Part shown: positions 36,555 through 44,943 of the stretch, one piece after another
Position numbering within the stretch: the stretch's first letter is position 1
How the letters are laid out: each line of letters begins with the position of its first letter
Assembly: GCF_000422905.1 (NCBI RefSeq)
Contig: NZ_AUGY01000022.1
Location: 31,670 to 95,669, forward strand
From: Paenibacillus alginolyticus DSM 5050 = NBRC 15375
Lineage (GTDB): Bacteria; Bacillota; Bacilli; Paenibacillales; NBRC-103111
DNA length: 64,000 bases
Reading direction: 5' to 3'
Translations under genes and position numbers: made by a program
Notes under the pieces: generated by a model
What the model was told of the DNA's origin: nothing
Databases searched by the model: none
Seen by the model: the letters and a program-made list of their open reading frames with translations, nothing else

Positions 36555-37568
36555 CTACACTAATTTTTCTTCCCGTATCCAACTTCGCAAGGTATCCCGA
36601 GTAATGGGCTGTTCTTGGTGTGAGTTGACAGCACTTGGCAGCATTTTTATTGCTTCCGGATACGGGCGTTCAAGTATGTTTTCCTTAAAGGGGGAAGGAA
36701 CAATATACATGTCTGAAGTTTCCCATGCATGCAATATTTCTTCTTCAGTCATTAGTTCTTCATACCGTTTTTCTCCCGGTCGCAGTCCAATTTCTTTTCT
36801 CAGGATCTCATCGGAAATGTTATGTTTTTGGCATACTTCCTCAACGAGGACATCGACCAAATCAGCCAAAATAACCGTTGGCATCTTTAAAACGAAAATT
36901 TCCCCGCCCATAGAAATTTCATTTGCTTTCAACATAAGCGTAATAGCCTGAGTAGCCGTCATCATATAACGCGTCATATGTAAATCCGTAACGGTCACCG
37001 ACTTGCTTTCCAAAATCTGCTTATAAAAGAGTGGAATAACAGAGCCTCTTGAACCCATTACATTACCGAATCGAACAGCAGCAAAAACGGTTTGTTTAGG
37101 CCCCTTTTGATACTCTGCCGCCGAAATCAGTCGCTCGGCCATAAGCTTGGTTGCACCATAAGTATTCGAAGGCGATATTGCTTTATCTGTAGAAGTAAAT
37201 AACACTTTCTTTACCCCGTTTTGTATCGCTGCTTGAATCATGTTTTGGGTGCCAATAATATTGGTCTGCACGGCCTCGAATGGATTGTACTCACAAAATG
37301 GAACATGCTTCATTGCCGCTAAATGAAAAACAAAATCAATATCTTCCATGGCACGATTCAATCTCTGTGCGTCACGAATGTCTCCGATAAGAAAACGCAA
37401 TTTCGATTGATGTTCGCTAAACATCCGCTGCATTTCGAATTGTTTGTATTCATCACGACTTAGAATTCGAATAACTTGTGGGTTTTGCCGCAATAAATGA
37501 CGGGTAAGAAGTTGTCCGAGCGTTCCGGTACCGCCTATAATCAAGATCTTTTTTCCCTCATAATTCAT
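36555..37568 (-). CDS. pseB: UDP-N-acetylglucosamine 4,6-dehydratase (inverting)
   Basis: 337 residues. NAD(P) motif GGTGTLG near the start, AAMKHVP, STDKAISPSNTYGATK (active-site region near residue 125-140), and RFGNVMGSRGSVIPLF, all typical of PseB/FlaA1. First step of pseudaminic acid synthesis. ATG at 37568 has GGAG 8 nt upstream. Directly downstream of the second Maf gene (15 bp). Confidence 0.93.
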   Translation of the reverse strand: MNYEGKKILIIGGTGTLGQLLTRHLLRQNPQVIRILSRDEYKQFEMQRMFSEHQSKLRFLIGDIRDAQRLNRAMEDIDFVFHLAAMKHVPFCEYNPFEAVQTNIIGTQNMIQAAIQNGVKKVLFTSTDKAISPSNTYGATKLMAERLISAAEYQKGPKQTVFAAVRFGNVMGSRGSVIPLFYKQILESKSVTVTDLHMTRYMMTATQAITLMLKANEISMGGEIFVLKMPTVILADLVDVLVEEVCQKHNISDEILRKEIGLRPGEKRYEELMTEEEILHAWETSDMYIVPSPFKENILERPYPEAIKMLPSAVNSHQEQPITRDTLRSWIREEKLV

Positions 37569-37583
37569 GTTACTCACTCCAAG

Positions 37584-38969
37584 TCAGTTCATAGATGAAG
37601 ATCGCGTTAGCCTCTGAAAAATTTCACGCGCTTCTGAAACATCGATCATTTGTATACTCTTCATAAACTCTCTAAGTACGATATGTGTAAAGCCTTCAAT
37701 AAAGGCCCCGCCTTCAGTCGCATTGTAAAATGTCTCGTTGCTGTTACGCGCTTGTTCCTCAAACCATTTTTTGTAGAGAAGTAAATTACGTGAAGAGACG
37801 ACGGTTCCTTGGCTATCGAAAGCTAAAACAAGCTCTCCCTTCGCTTCACTTTCCCATCGTTGAAAAAGTGGTGTGCCTTCCACATGAGTCTTATTTTCAG
37901 TATAAGCAAGATCTTGGCCAACCAGGCAAATTGGACTCAACCCCAACAACCTAGCAAATGAAAAAAGGGTTGTAGAAACAGAACCTCCAGTTAAAACAAG
38001 TGGTTCTTGCCGAAGCACAGCCATCTTCTCAGCAGCTGTTTGACCCTCTTGAAAAAGTATAAATTTAGGACCTTTATAACGCTCAACCACTTCAGGGTAA
38101 AGGGTACTTAGGAAAAATAGCGGTATTTCCTGCGTTTCCCAATCTTCCAACTGATCGAGCATTTTAGGCTGAGGATCTATCATAACAATAAAATCAGGAC
38201 GAATACCATGGCGATACAACAACGGAGCTGCCGTACCAACTGACCCCAGCAGACAATGTTTAGATACCATTGGCAATAAAGGCAACGTTTTAGACAGCGA
38301 AGGCCCTGCACTAATAAGAACAGCTGGAACGGAAGGTAGTCCATGAAATGCAGAGATTGACGGCCATGTTTTGCGGGTATTCCGGACGAAGTTGTCCAGA
38401 AGTAATGTACGGTTTGCTACTACACTATTCTGATGTAATTGAAAATTTTGCAACAATTCCTTTAAGGATTCCAATTCTTCAGGTATTGTGCGCAGAGAGG
38501 GCTCATGAATGATAACGTGTACGCCACCACTTTCCTCCCATGCTTGCACTTGCTCAGAAAAGACTTGTATGTCGTCAGAGACGACAAGCATAAGCCTGGG
38601 ATCCTCTACTATGCCTTCAAGTACTCCAATCTGCTCCGCATTAAAAAATGCCAATACATTCGTCTCCCACACCTCGATAGGAACGCCAACATTCTCCGTA
38701 TGCTTCAAAAAGGCTCTTACGTGATGCCCGCAACCTATACCATAAAGTATAATACGCTTCGGATATTCCTCTACGATGTTGCTTAATTGAGCCACAGCGA
38801 ACCGCTCCGCCTCCATCGCTGGATCGTAACGACTATGAAGATAAATGGGTTGATTACCTTCATTGCTAATTGAAGCCGTCCACATATCATTTTTTGCTTT
38901 TTCAAACATGACGTTAGGCATATGCTTCAGGGTGTTCTGTCTCTGAATTCGGTGATTGCTGGCATTCAA
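37584..38969 (-). CDS. Maf-type motility-associated glycosyltransferase (short form)
   Basis: 461 residues, DUF115/Maf family. Core: VPAVLISAGPSLSKTLPLL near residue 215, FIVMIDPQP, GGSVSTTLFSFARLLG, VGQDLAYTEN and YNATEGGAFIEGF. Maf proteins transfer nonulosonic acids to flagellin Ser/Thr. The reading frame begins at a TTG that overlaps the upstream gene's stop by 4 bp (TTGA), with AAGG upstream; an ATG 16 codons in is the alternative. It lacks the ~20-kDa extra C-terminal part of the other Maf. Confidence 0.85.
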   Translation of the reverse strand: MNASNHRIQRQNTLKHMPNVMFEKAKNDMWTASISNEGNQPIYLHSRYDPAMEAERFAVAQLSNIVEEYPKRIILYGIGCGHHVRAFLKHTENVGVPIEVWETNVLAFFNAEQIGVLEGIVEDPRLMLVVSDDIQVFSEQVQAWEESGGVHVIIHEPSLRTIPEELESLKELLQNFQLHQNSVVANRTLLLDNFVRNTRKTWPSISAFHGLPSVPAVLISAGPSLSKTLPLLPMVSKHCLLGSVGTAAPLLYRHGIRPDFIVMIDPQPKMLDQLEDWETQEIPLFFLSTLYPEVVERYKGPKFILFQEGQTAAEKMAVLRQEPLVLTGGSVSTTLFSFARLLGLSPICLVGQDLAYTENKTHVEGTPLFQRWESEAKGELVLAFDSQGTVVSSRNLLLYKKWFEEQARNSNETFYNATEGGAFIEGFTHIVLREFMKSIQMIDVSEAREIFQRLTRSSSMN

Positions 38970-39322
38970 TGAACGATACCTTGCAATTTACTATCAAAGG
39001 ATTGCAATAAAGGCTGCATCTCGTACTGTAGAATATCGCATAGAGTGACAAAGTCCTCTTGTTCTAGCGCTGTTCCCAGTTGTTCTATGAGTGGTGCTAG
39101 ATTGAGATCCCACTCAACAAGTATTTCTGGATTCACTTGTTGTATTCCGTTGATGGCCATCATTAACCAGGCCATTCCATCTAAATAGGCTACCAAAGTA
39201 TCCACCCAACCGCCTTCATGTGTTTGGATGTCTTGGGCAAGCTTACTAGATGCTGTTTTCAATTTTGGCACGTAATCTTTCATACTCTCCAAGGTTTCAA
39301 AGACTATCTCTTGCTGTATCAT
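38966..39322 (-). CDS. Small helical protein paired with the short Maf gene
   Basis: 118 residues, predicted all-helical, acidic, no signal peptide. I do not know the family. Its C-terminal part (ALEQEDFVTLCDILQYEMQPLL) resembles that of the protein encoded at 41322 (AVEKKDFLIVADVLKYELLEQVLL), with E-x-x-DF-x4-D-x-L-x-YE shared. It overlaps the preceding maf gene by 4 bp (ATGA) and the next by 4 bp (TTGA). Tight coupling to Maf suggests a partner or chaperone; function is inference. Confidence 0.75.
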   Translation of the reverse strand: MIQQEIVFETLESMKDYVPKLKTASSKLAQDIQTHEGGWVDTLVAYLDGMAWLMMAINGIQQVNPEILVEWDLNLAPLIEQLGTALEQEDFVTLCDILQYEMQPLLQSFDSKLQGIVH

Positions 39323-41325
39323 AAACTTTCCTCTCCTTCTTCCCAATCAGGTATTTCCCATTTTGGTTTAGCATCCAGATATAATTCTTCACTGTCATAA
39401 CCAAGTTCCAGGACTGCATTACGAATTCCCTTATCGTAAACATCAAGCAATTGTTGTATCCCTTCAATCATATTTTTTAACAAGTAACTTTGAGTTGTTA
39501 AGATTAATTGCAGCCTTTCAATAGATGAAACGCGGGAAATTGGATTCATTTTTACATGATAATTTGAAACAAGTGGATTTAAGAAGAAGTTGAGGAATGG
39601 ATTTTTCAACACATCCTTTACTAAGTGCTCCACGTTACGTAATACCCTACCGGCTTTCATTTTTAAAAGATCAACATGCCCATCAGGATTTAAGACTAAC
39701 TCGTTCTGCAGCTTCTCGGCTGCATCCAACATCTCTTCAGCCAATAGACTCACACGTTGAATCTCTCCAAACTCATTGTTGAAAAATTCGACCATGCTTC
39801 GAAAATTCTCTTTAATATCCTCATCAGAAGGTACAGGTGGGAGATCCGAGAACATCTCGGGAATGGACATAATGGACTCGATACAGTATTTTTCAACAAC
39901 TTCTTTAAATGGCATTTTTATCGTGCCAGGAATATCAGCACCGCCCTCTGTTGCGTTAATAATAAGAGGTGCCGGCATTACACGAATCAGATGCTCCATC
40001 CAAAACAGAAACTGTCTCCATAGCTCTCTTGATTTGATCTTGCCGCCATAATAACCGTCTACATAAACGGTTTTGTTAAAAAAGTCTTTATCTTCCTGTA
40101 AACTGTTTTGAATTTGCTTGCGTTGTTCTGCGCTCATCTCCACATCCGAGTGATCTACATAAAAGCTATGTTTGCTGTGAGTTACTCCATCTTCTGAATA
40201 AGCGAGATCCTGACCGATAAATATGATCGGATAGCCACCCATATATTGAGCCAAAGAAAAACTTAAATGGGCTACTGAATTTCCGTTATATAACGTCCCC
40301 ATATCCCCTAGAGCCTGATTCATCAAACGGCAGTGCGTAATGTTCTCCTTAAATACTGGAATCACATATTTATTCCAACTTCGCGGAATTCGCTCATCCA
40401 TCAACGTCAACCCCAACAAGGCTGTATCTTCTGGGATTTCTACCCCTTTAACACTTAAATCGTACGAATTCGCTCCTCGTTCCAAAATACATACAATATC
40501 TGGAGAGATACCATTTTTCAAGAGAACTCGAAATGCCGATTCCGCAGAAATAATTAATGCTTTGCCCTTAACTGTTTTCAAAAGGGGCAGCTGTTTGTCC
40601 AATGACGGTCCTGATGCAACACAGATAATAGGTTTCCCTTTGTATTTATCCTTAAGGTCTTTTAAGCGGTGAGATGTTAGGCTTATAGGTACATTATTTA
40701 GTTCATTGGTCATACCCATTAACGTATCATCCAAGGAGTTGCCCATTGATGTCATATGTGTGCGAAGATGATTGATAATTTCTTCAATCATCTTTTCGTA
40801 GAATTCAGAGTCCCGTCGATAACTGGAAAAAGTACGTAATAGATCTGTCTGAAGAAAATAAAATCCAATCATGGAGCTGATATACGTACTTAGAACGACT
40901 GATATTTGTTCCATTAAATCAGTTAGAATAATCACTCGTTGTAATTTACCTTCAAGATACGATGAAAGATCAACCTCTTCTAAAAACTTTTTTACGAGTG
41001 CTGTATCTTTTTCTATAATTAAAACCCAAGCTGTTTCGGTTTTATTTTCGAGAATTTGTTTGATGATAGCGGAAGAGCCCATTCCCATCAAAATATAACC
41101 AGTATTGTCTAAGTTTACGCCTTCTAAAAATAGCTTTGCTTCATATTGTGGGTCATAAACGCTAGCGGTATAAAATTCATTCCCTTGCTCATCTGCCAAT
41201 TTAAAAAATATGTCATCACCAACGCGACGAAATTCAATTTTGTCACAATCAATTGTTTCCATTTCTTCAATAAGCCATTGATTATAATCAGATAAAAACT
41301 GAATGTTTCTATTAAAATATGTCAT
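39319..41325 (-). CDS. Maf-type motility-associated glycosyltransferase (long form)
   Basis: 668 residues. N-terminal domain (about 1-200), DUF115 core with PIICVASGPSLDKQLPLL near residue 232, IVCILERG, NGNSVAHLSFSLAQYMGG, IGQDLAYSEDGVTHSKHS and INATEGGADIPG, then a helical C-terminal region of about 170 residues. Candidate transferase of the pseudaminic sugar onto flagellin encoded just upstream. Starts in a 4-bp ATGA overlap with the small gene before it. Confidence 0.9.
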   Translation of the reverse strand: MTYFNRNIQFLSDYNQWLIEEMETIDCDKIEFRRVGDDIFFKLADEQGNEFYTASVYDPQYEAKLFLEGVNLDNTGYILMGMGSSAIIKQILENKTETAWVLIIEKDTALVKKFLEEVDLSSYLEGKLQRVIILTDLMEQISVVLSTYISSMIGFYFLQTDLLRTFSSYRRDSEFYEKMIEEIINHLRTHMTSMGNSLDDTLMGMTNELNNVPISLTSHRLKDLKDKYKGKPIICVASGPSLDKQLPLLKTVKGKALIISAESAFRVLLKNGISPDIVCILERGANSYDLSVKGVEIPEDTALLGLTLMDERIPRSWNKYVIPVFKENITHCRLMNQALGDMGTLYNGNSVAHLSFSLAQYMGGYPIIFIGQDLAYSEDGVTHSKHSFYVDHSDVEMSAEQRKQIQNSLQEDKDFFNKTVYVDGYYGGKIKSRELWRQFLFWMEHLIRVMPAPLIINATEGGADIPGTIKMPFKEVVEKYCIESIMSIPEMFSDLPPVPSDEDIKENFRSMVEFFNNEFGEIQRVSLLAEEMLDAAEKLQNELVLNPDGHVDLLKMKAGRVLRNVEHLVKDVLKNPFLNFFLNPLVSNYHVKMNPISRVSSIERLQLILTTQSYLLKNMIEGIQQLLDVYDKGIRNAVLELGYDSEELYLDAKPKWEIPDWEEGEESL

Positions 41326-41621
41326 ATGCTTTCTCCATTTGCAGTAGGCTGTTGTATAAGCAGCACCTGCTCCAATAATTCGTACTTCAATACATCAGCA
41401 ACGATCAAAAAATCTTTCTTTTCCACTGCTAATAAAATGATTTGTAACAGTTTATTGATTCCTTCGAGTTGAGTTCCTTCTACTTTAGACTTTGAAATAA
41501 AATCAGTAATCTGAGAAATTAGTATTTCCAGCTTAATCATGCCAGTTTTGATCTCATAACGATAAAAAGAATAACATATTTGCTCTACTAATTCCTGAAA
41601 TGCTTCAAGCCTCTCGTACAT
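41322..41621 (-). CDS. Small helical protein paired with the long Maf gene
   Basis: About 99 residues, all-helical, no signal peptide, family not recognised. Similar at its C-terminal half to the protein at 38966 and in the same place relative to its Maf gene. Starts possible at 41645, 41633 or 41621; I use the last, with GGGGG just upstream. It begins about 40 nt after the hag terminator, so it depends on read-through or an unseen promoter. Confidence 0.7.
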   Translation of the reverse strand: MYERLEAFQELVEQICYSFYRYEIKTGMIKLEILISQITDFISKSKVEGTQLEGINKLLQIILLAVEKKDFLIVADVLKYELLEQVLLIQQPTANGESI

Positions 41622-41660
41622 AATTACCCCCATACGTATTCTCATCGTGTACTTTTTTAA

Positions 41661-41694
41661 AAAAAGCCAACCTGAGAAAACGGTTGGCTTTTTT
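41661..41694 (-). terminator. Terminator of hag
   Basis: Arms AAAAAGCCAACC / GGTTGGCTTTTT around a 9-nt loop, with T-rich tail on the minus strand. Strong and close after the hag stop. Confidence 0.92.
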
Positions 41695-41715
41695 CTTTGA
41701 ATACTCTTGATTCAA

Positions 41716-42543
41716 TTAACGAAGCAATTGAAGCACGCCTTGTGGCAATTGATTTGCTTGTGCCAACATAGCTTGTGAAGCTTGGTTAAGAATGTTGTTT
41801 TTAGTGAAGTTCATCATTTCTTTCGCCATATCAACATCGCGGATACGGGATTCTGCAGCCGTCAGGTTTTGGGAAGAAGTACCTAAGTTGTTAATTGTGT
41901 GCTCTAAACGGTTTTGGTATGCACCGAGGTTCGCGCGCTCGGTGGAAACCTTGTTGATTGCACTGTTAATTGCTTTGATGATAGAACCAAACGCTGAAGA
42001 CTTATTTGTACTAAACTTCGAAATTGCACTAAGACCGATCGAGCTGGCACCCATTGTGTTGATGGATAATTTAATTTGTTGACCTGAGTTAGCACCCACT
42101 TGGAAGTTAATAGCGGATTTCCCACCACCAGTTATCAGCAGTTTTTTGGTATTGAACTCAGTTTGAGAAGCGATACGGTTGATTTCCTTTTTGAGTTGAT
42201 ACACTTCTGCTCCAAGCTTTGTACGATCAGAAGTAGTGTAAGTATCATTGCTCGCTTGAACAGCCAGCTCACGCATACGCTGTAGGATAGAGTGAGTCTC
42301 GCTCAAAGCACCTTCAGCCGTTTGAATCAAGGAGATACCATCTTGAGCATTACGGTTTGCTTGATCAAGACCACGGATTTGACCGCGCATTTTTTCGGAG
42401 ATTGCAAGACCCGCAGCATCATCGCCTGCACGGTTGATACGCAAACCGGAAGAGAGTTTCTCCATTGCCTTTGCAGTGTTGTTTGTGTTAGTACTCATGT
42501 TGTTGTAGGTATTCAGAGCTGGTAAGTTGTGATTGATAATCAT
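41716..42543 (-). CDS. hag: Flagellin
   Basis: 275 residues, a short flagellin with conserved N-terminal ([44 protein letters not shown]) and C-terminal ([21 protein letters not shown].. [11 protein letters not shown]) helices and a small Ser/Thr-rich centre (about 150-210) where glycans could be attached. ATG at 42543 after AAGGAGGA; the upstream 11-residue extension in frame precedes the ribosome binding site. Own sigma-D promoter, CsrA-type leader, own terminator. Confidence 0.97.
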   Translation of the reverse strand: MIINHNLPALNTYNNMSTNTNNTAKAMEKLSSGLRINRAGDDAAGLAISEKMRGQIRGLDQANRNAQDGISLIQTAEGALSETHSILQRMRELAVQASNDTYTTSDRTKLGAEVYQLKKEINRIASQTEFNTKKLLITGGGKSAINFQVGANSGQQIKLSINTMGASSIGLSAISKFSTNKSSAFGSIIKAINSAINKVSTERANLGAYQNRLEHTINNLGTSSQNLTAAESRIRDVDMAKEMMNFTKNNILNQASQAMLAQANQLPQGVLQLLR

Positions 42544-42550
42544 TTGTATT

Positions 42551-42587
42551 TCCTCCTTGAAATTTTGGATTTCCACATCCGTGTGGA
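42551..42587 (-). promoter_or_regulatory. CsrA-binding sites in the hag leader
   Basis: Site 1: hairpin TCCACA-CGGA-TGTGGA (42587-42572) exposing GGA in ACACGGATGT, close to the CsrA consensus. Site 2: the Shine-Dalgarno itself, TCAAGGAGGAA (42558-42551 core). Two sites, one in a hairpin and one over the SD, is the layout known for Bacillus hag. Confidence 0.75.
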
Positions 42588-42612
42588 GTAGGCTTTTCGC
42601 CTTACATTATCT

Positions 42613-42620
42613 TTATCGGC
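42613..42620 (-). promoter_or_regulatory. Sigma-D -10 element of hag
   Basis: Perfect GCCGATAA on the minus strand, about 70 nt before the hag ATG. -35 is not a clear TAAA. Confidence 0.75.
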
Positions 42621-42664
42621 ATTATGCGACAATAAGTGTAGAGCATATTCGAAATAATGTACAA

Positions 42665-42895
42665 TTATTTTTCGGGATTCGGCAAACTTTTTAAGTCACT
42701 TAGTTGTATCCTTGGTGTACTAGCCTCTTTATTACTTTGCTGAACTGCTTCATACACTTCTTTACGCATAATATTCACTTCTTTAGGAGCATTAATTCCA
42801 ATTTTGACTTGTTCTCCATCAATAGCAGAGATCACGATCTCAATATTGTTGTTAATAATAATGGATTGTCCCTTTTTTCTTGTCAAAACCAGCAA
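42665..42895 (-). CDS. csrA: Translational regulator CsrA
   Basis: 76 residues. MLVLTRKKGQSIIINNNIEIVI and VKIGINAPKEVNIMRKEVYE are the CsrA signature. Dimeric RNA-binding protein that blocks hag translation at the sites above; FliW, encoded just upstream, titrates it. The start appears to be TTG (no ATG in frame nearby) with GGTGA upstream, 2 nt after the fliW stop. A weak start would keep CsrA level low. Confidence 0.95.
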   Translation of the reverse strand: MLVLTRKKGQSIIINNNIEIVISAIDGEQVKIGINAPKEVNIMRKEVYEAVQQSNKEASTPRIQLSDLKSLPNPEK

Positions 42896-42897
42896 TG

Positions 42898-43320
42898 CTA
42901 ATCACCACTTTCTTCATGGGCATCTTTAAAGAGGGGCTCATTAGTACTATAATTTGATCTTGGAGGCAGTACCACTTGACGAGCTTGCCCACTTGTAGTA
43001 TTAACCACTATTGGCGCTAATAAATTTGTAGAAGACTTAGTGAATGGCTCCCTTATCGTTACTATAGTAAATGCGGCTACTTCTTCTTCGGAAACAATTC
43101 CAAGAGCAGCCTTGTCTTTATCATCAACTTCAAAAGCGTAATCTGAATAAAAGACAAAAGGTATCACTAACAGAAAACCTATATTATCATCTTTTAAACT
43201 TTGTAGATAAGCATACGGGCTATCTTCCTCAGCAAAAGAAAATATAAACTCATCATATTCTTCAAAACCTAATATACTTCCATTAAAATGAATAACTTTC
43301 TCATGTAAAAGCTGAAGCAT
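42898..43320 (-). CDS. fliW: Flagellar assembly factor FliW
   Basis: 140 residues. HFNGSILGFEEYDEFIFSF near the start and LLAPIVVNTTSGQARQVVLP near residue 100 are diagnostic. FliW binds either flagellin or CsrA and couples flagellin export to its translation. GGAGAGG precedes the ATG. Ends 2 bp before csrA. Confidence 0.95.
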   Translation of the reverse strand: MLQLLHEKVIHFNGSILGFEEYDEFIFSFAEEDSPYAYLQSLKDDNIGFLLVIPFVFYSDYAFEVDDKDKAALGIVSEEEVAAFTIVTIREPFTKSSTNLLAPIVVNTTSGQARQVVLPPRSNYSTNEPLFKDAHEESGD

Positions 43321-43344
43321 TTGTCAATCCTCTCCTAAACACAT

Positions 43345-43370
43345 AATGCTATAGCTTGAGCTATAGCATT
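43345..43370. terminator. Perfect hairpin in front of fliW
   Basis: AATGCTATAGCT-TG-AGCTATAGCATT, 12-bp arms, between the DUF6470 gene and fliW. No T-run on the minus strand, so it is likely a processing or stability hairpin. About 30 nt before the fliW start. Confidence 0.5.
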
Positions 43371-43420
43371 AATTAATATTATTCGTATACAAAGTTTCCG
43401 GCTCATTCAACCATCTCACC

Positions 43421-43993
43421 CTATAATTTTATATCAATTTGGGGTGGAATAATCTCCACCTTTGGGTATTGCAACATATAAATATCAAGTTTACCTCGTG
43501 TGTAATTAATTTCCGGACGATTCGGATGCGTCTCAACGTTCACTTTACCTTCTTTGACTTGTATATCCAGTTTACCCGGCACATAATGCATAGAGACATT
43601 ACCAGATGAAGCATCCCCCATAAACTCAAACTCAAAGAACTCCGCGCCTTTTTCCTTAGCAATCTCAGCGATAGCATTACCACCATTTTGAATAGCCGCC
43701 ATTCGGTTGCCATCTTCAACAATTTTGGCAATGCCCTGCATAACTACTTCATGGGCTCTGGAATAGATGCGACTCATAGTCTCGAGGGCCGGACCATGAC
43801 CAAGCGCATCCCACGCTTTACTAGAATCAATATAAAGCGCGCCTTTCTCTGCATGAATGTCAATTTCAGGACGTACCGTCGTAATTTCAAAAGTTGCTTG
43901 AAGTTGCTTGATATCCTGCTTACCTATATCAGCGTCAATACCCAACTTAGCATACTCCTGGCGTATCTGTATTTGAGGGATAGGCAGCGTCAT
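43421..43993 (-). CDS. YviE-like DUF6470 family protein
   Basis: 190 residues. Repeating beta-type segments with QIQIRQEYAKLGIDADIGKQDI at the start and similar short stretches at the end (PNRPEINYTRGKLDIYMLQYPKVEIIPPQIDIK). Lies between flgL and fliW exactly where Bacillus has yviE. Function unknown but flagella-linked by place. GGAGAG before ATG, 12 bp after flgL. Confidence 0.85.
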   Translation of the reverse strand: MTLPIPQIQIRQEYAKLGIDADIGKQDIKQLQATFEITTVRPEIDIHAEKGALYIDSSKAWDALGHGPALETMSRIYSRAHEVVMQGIAKIVEDGNRMAAIQNGGNAIAEIAKEKGAEFFEFEFMGDASSGNVSMHYVPGKLDIQVKEGKVNVETHPNRPEINYTRGKLDIYMLQYPKVEIIPPQIDIKL

Positions 43994-44005
43994 CGTTTAT
44001 CTCTC

Positions 44006-44902
44006 CTAATGAAGAAAATCAACTAAGCTCGTGCTTATGATCTTGGATCCTACGGAAAGAGAAGCATTGTACACATTTTCATCTGTTTTTAAATTCGTAA
44101 TCACTCCAGGGATATCAGCATCTTCAGCCTTAGACTGCAAGGTTTGAAGATTAGTATTGATATCATCGAGACGAGATTGGGCCAACTGAATCCGATTTTG
44201 TCTTGCACCAACATCAGCCCTTGCTTGCAAGAATGCGTCATTACGACTATCCAGATGACCAATGACGGCTCCAATTGCTTGTTGGTTTCCGGAAGCTAAC
44301 GCCGCAGAAAAATCCTTCATCACCTGAAAAACATTATCCGCTGCTCCAGCTGCTCCAAAAACTTGGTCACCCGTAATATTAGCACCAGTTCGAACCCCAA
44401 CGCCGATATCGAACTTGATTTCGCCTTGATCAACTTTGTCTGTAGCTGCAGTAGCTATCGAATAAGGTTGCTTATCTGTCATTTGACCATTAAACACATA
44501 CTTACCATTAAATTGGCTATTCCCAATAGTTACCATCTGTTCATTCAACTGGTCGATTTCTTTTTTAATTGCATCCAAGGCTGACTGAGGGTTCGTCCCG
44601 TTAGAAGCCTTAACTGCAAGCTCCCGGACGCGTTGCATCACCGTATTCGCTTGATTCAGTGTAGTATCTGTGTAGTCCAGCCATGATGTAGCAGCGTTAG
44701 CATTGCTTTTGTATTGTTCATTAGCTGATGTTTCACTGCGATAGCGTAGCGAGAAACTAATTCCTACTGGATCATCCGAAGGTTTATTTATTTTTCTTCC
44801 TGTAGATAATTGATTCTGATTGTCATTCATTCTTACCATGTTGGCATTAATATTGCGAAGTAATTGATTATTCATCATGCCTTGCGTAACTCGAGAAGTC
44901 AT
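44006..44902 (-). CDS. flgL: Flagellar hook-filament junction protein FlgL
   Basis: 298 residues, flagellin-like ends: VTQGMMNNQLLRNINANMVRMND, LSTGRKINKPSDDPVG near residue 35, and C-terminal coiled coil. Second junction protein between hook and filament. Follows flgK by 41 bp. Confidence 0.95.
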   Translation of the reverse strand: MTSRVTQGMMNNQLLRNINANMVRMNDNQNQLSTGRKINKPSDDPVGISFSLRYRSETSANEQYKSNANAATSWLDYTDTTLNQANTVMQRVRELAVKASNGTNPQSALDAIKKEIDQLNEQMVTIGNSQFNGKYVFNGQMTDKQPYSIATAATDKVDQGEIKFDIGVGVRTGANITGDQVFGAAGAADNVFQVMKDFSAALASGNQQAIGAVIGHLDSRNDAFLQARADVGARQNRIQLAQSRLDDINTNLQTLQSKAEDADIPGVITNLKTDENVYNASLSVGSKIISTSLVDFLH

Positions 44903-44943
44903 GAAACAGTCTCACCTCATAATTGTTTAATTAACTCTTCTCA

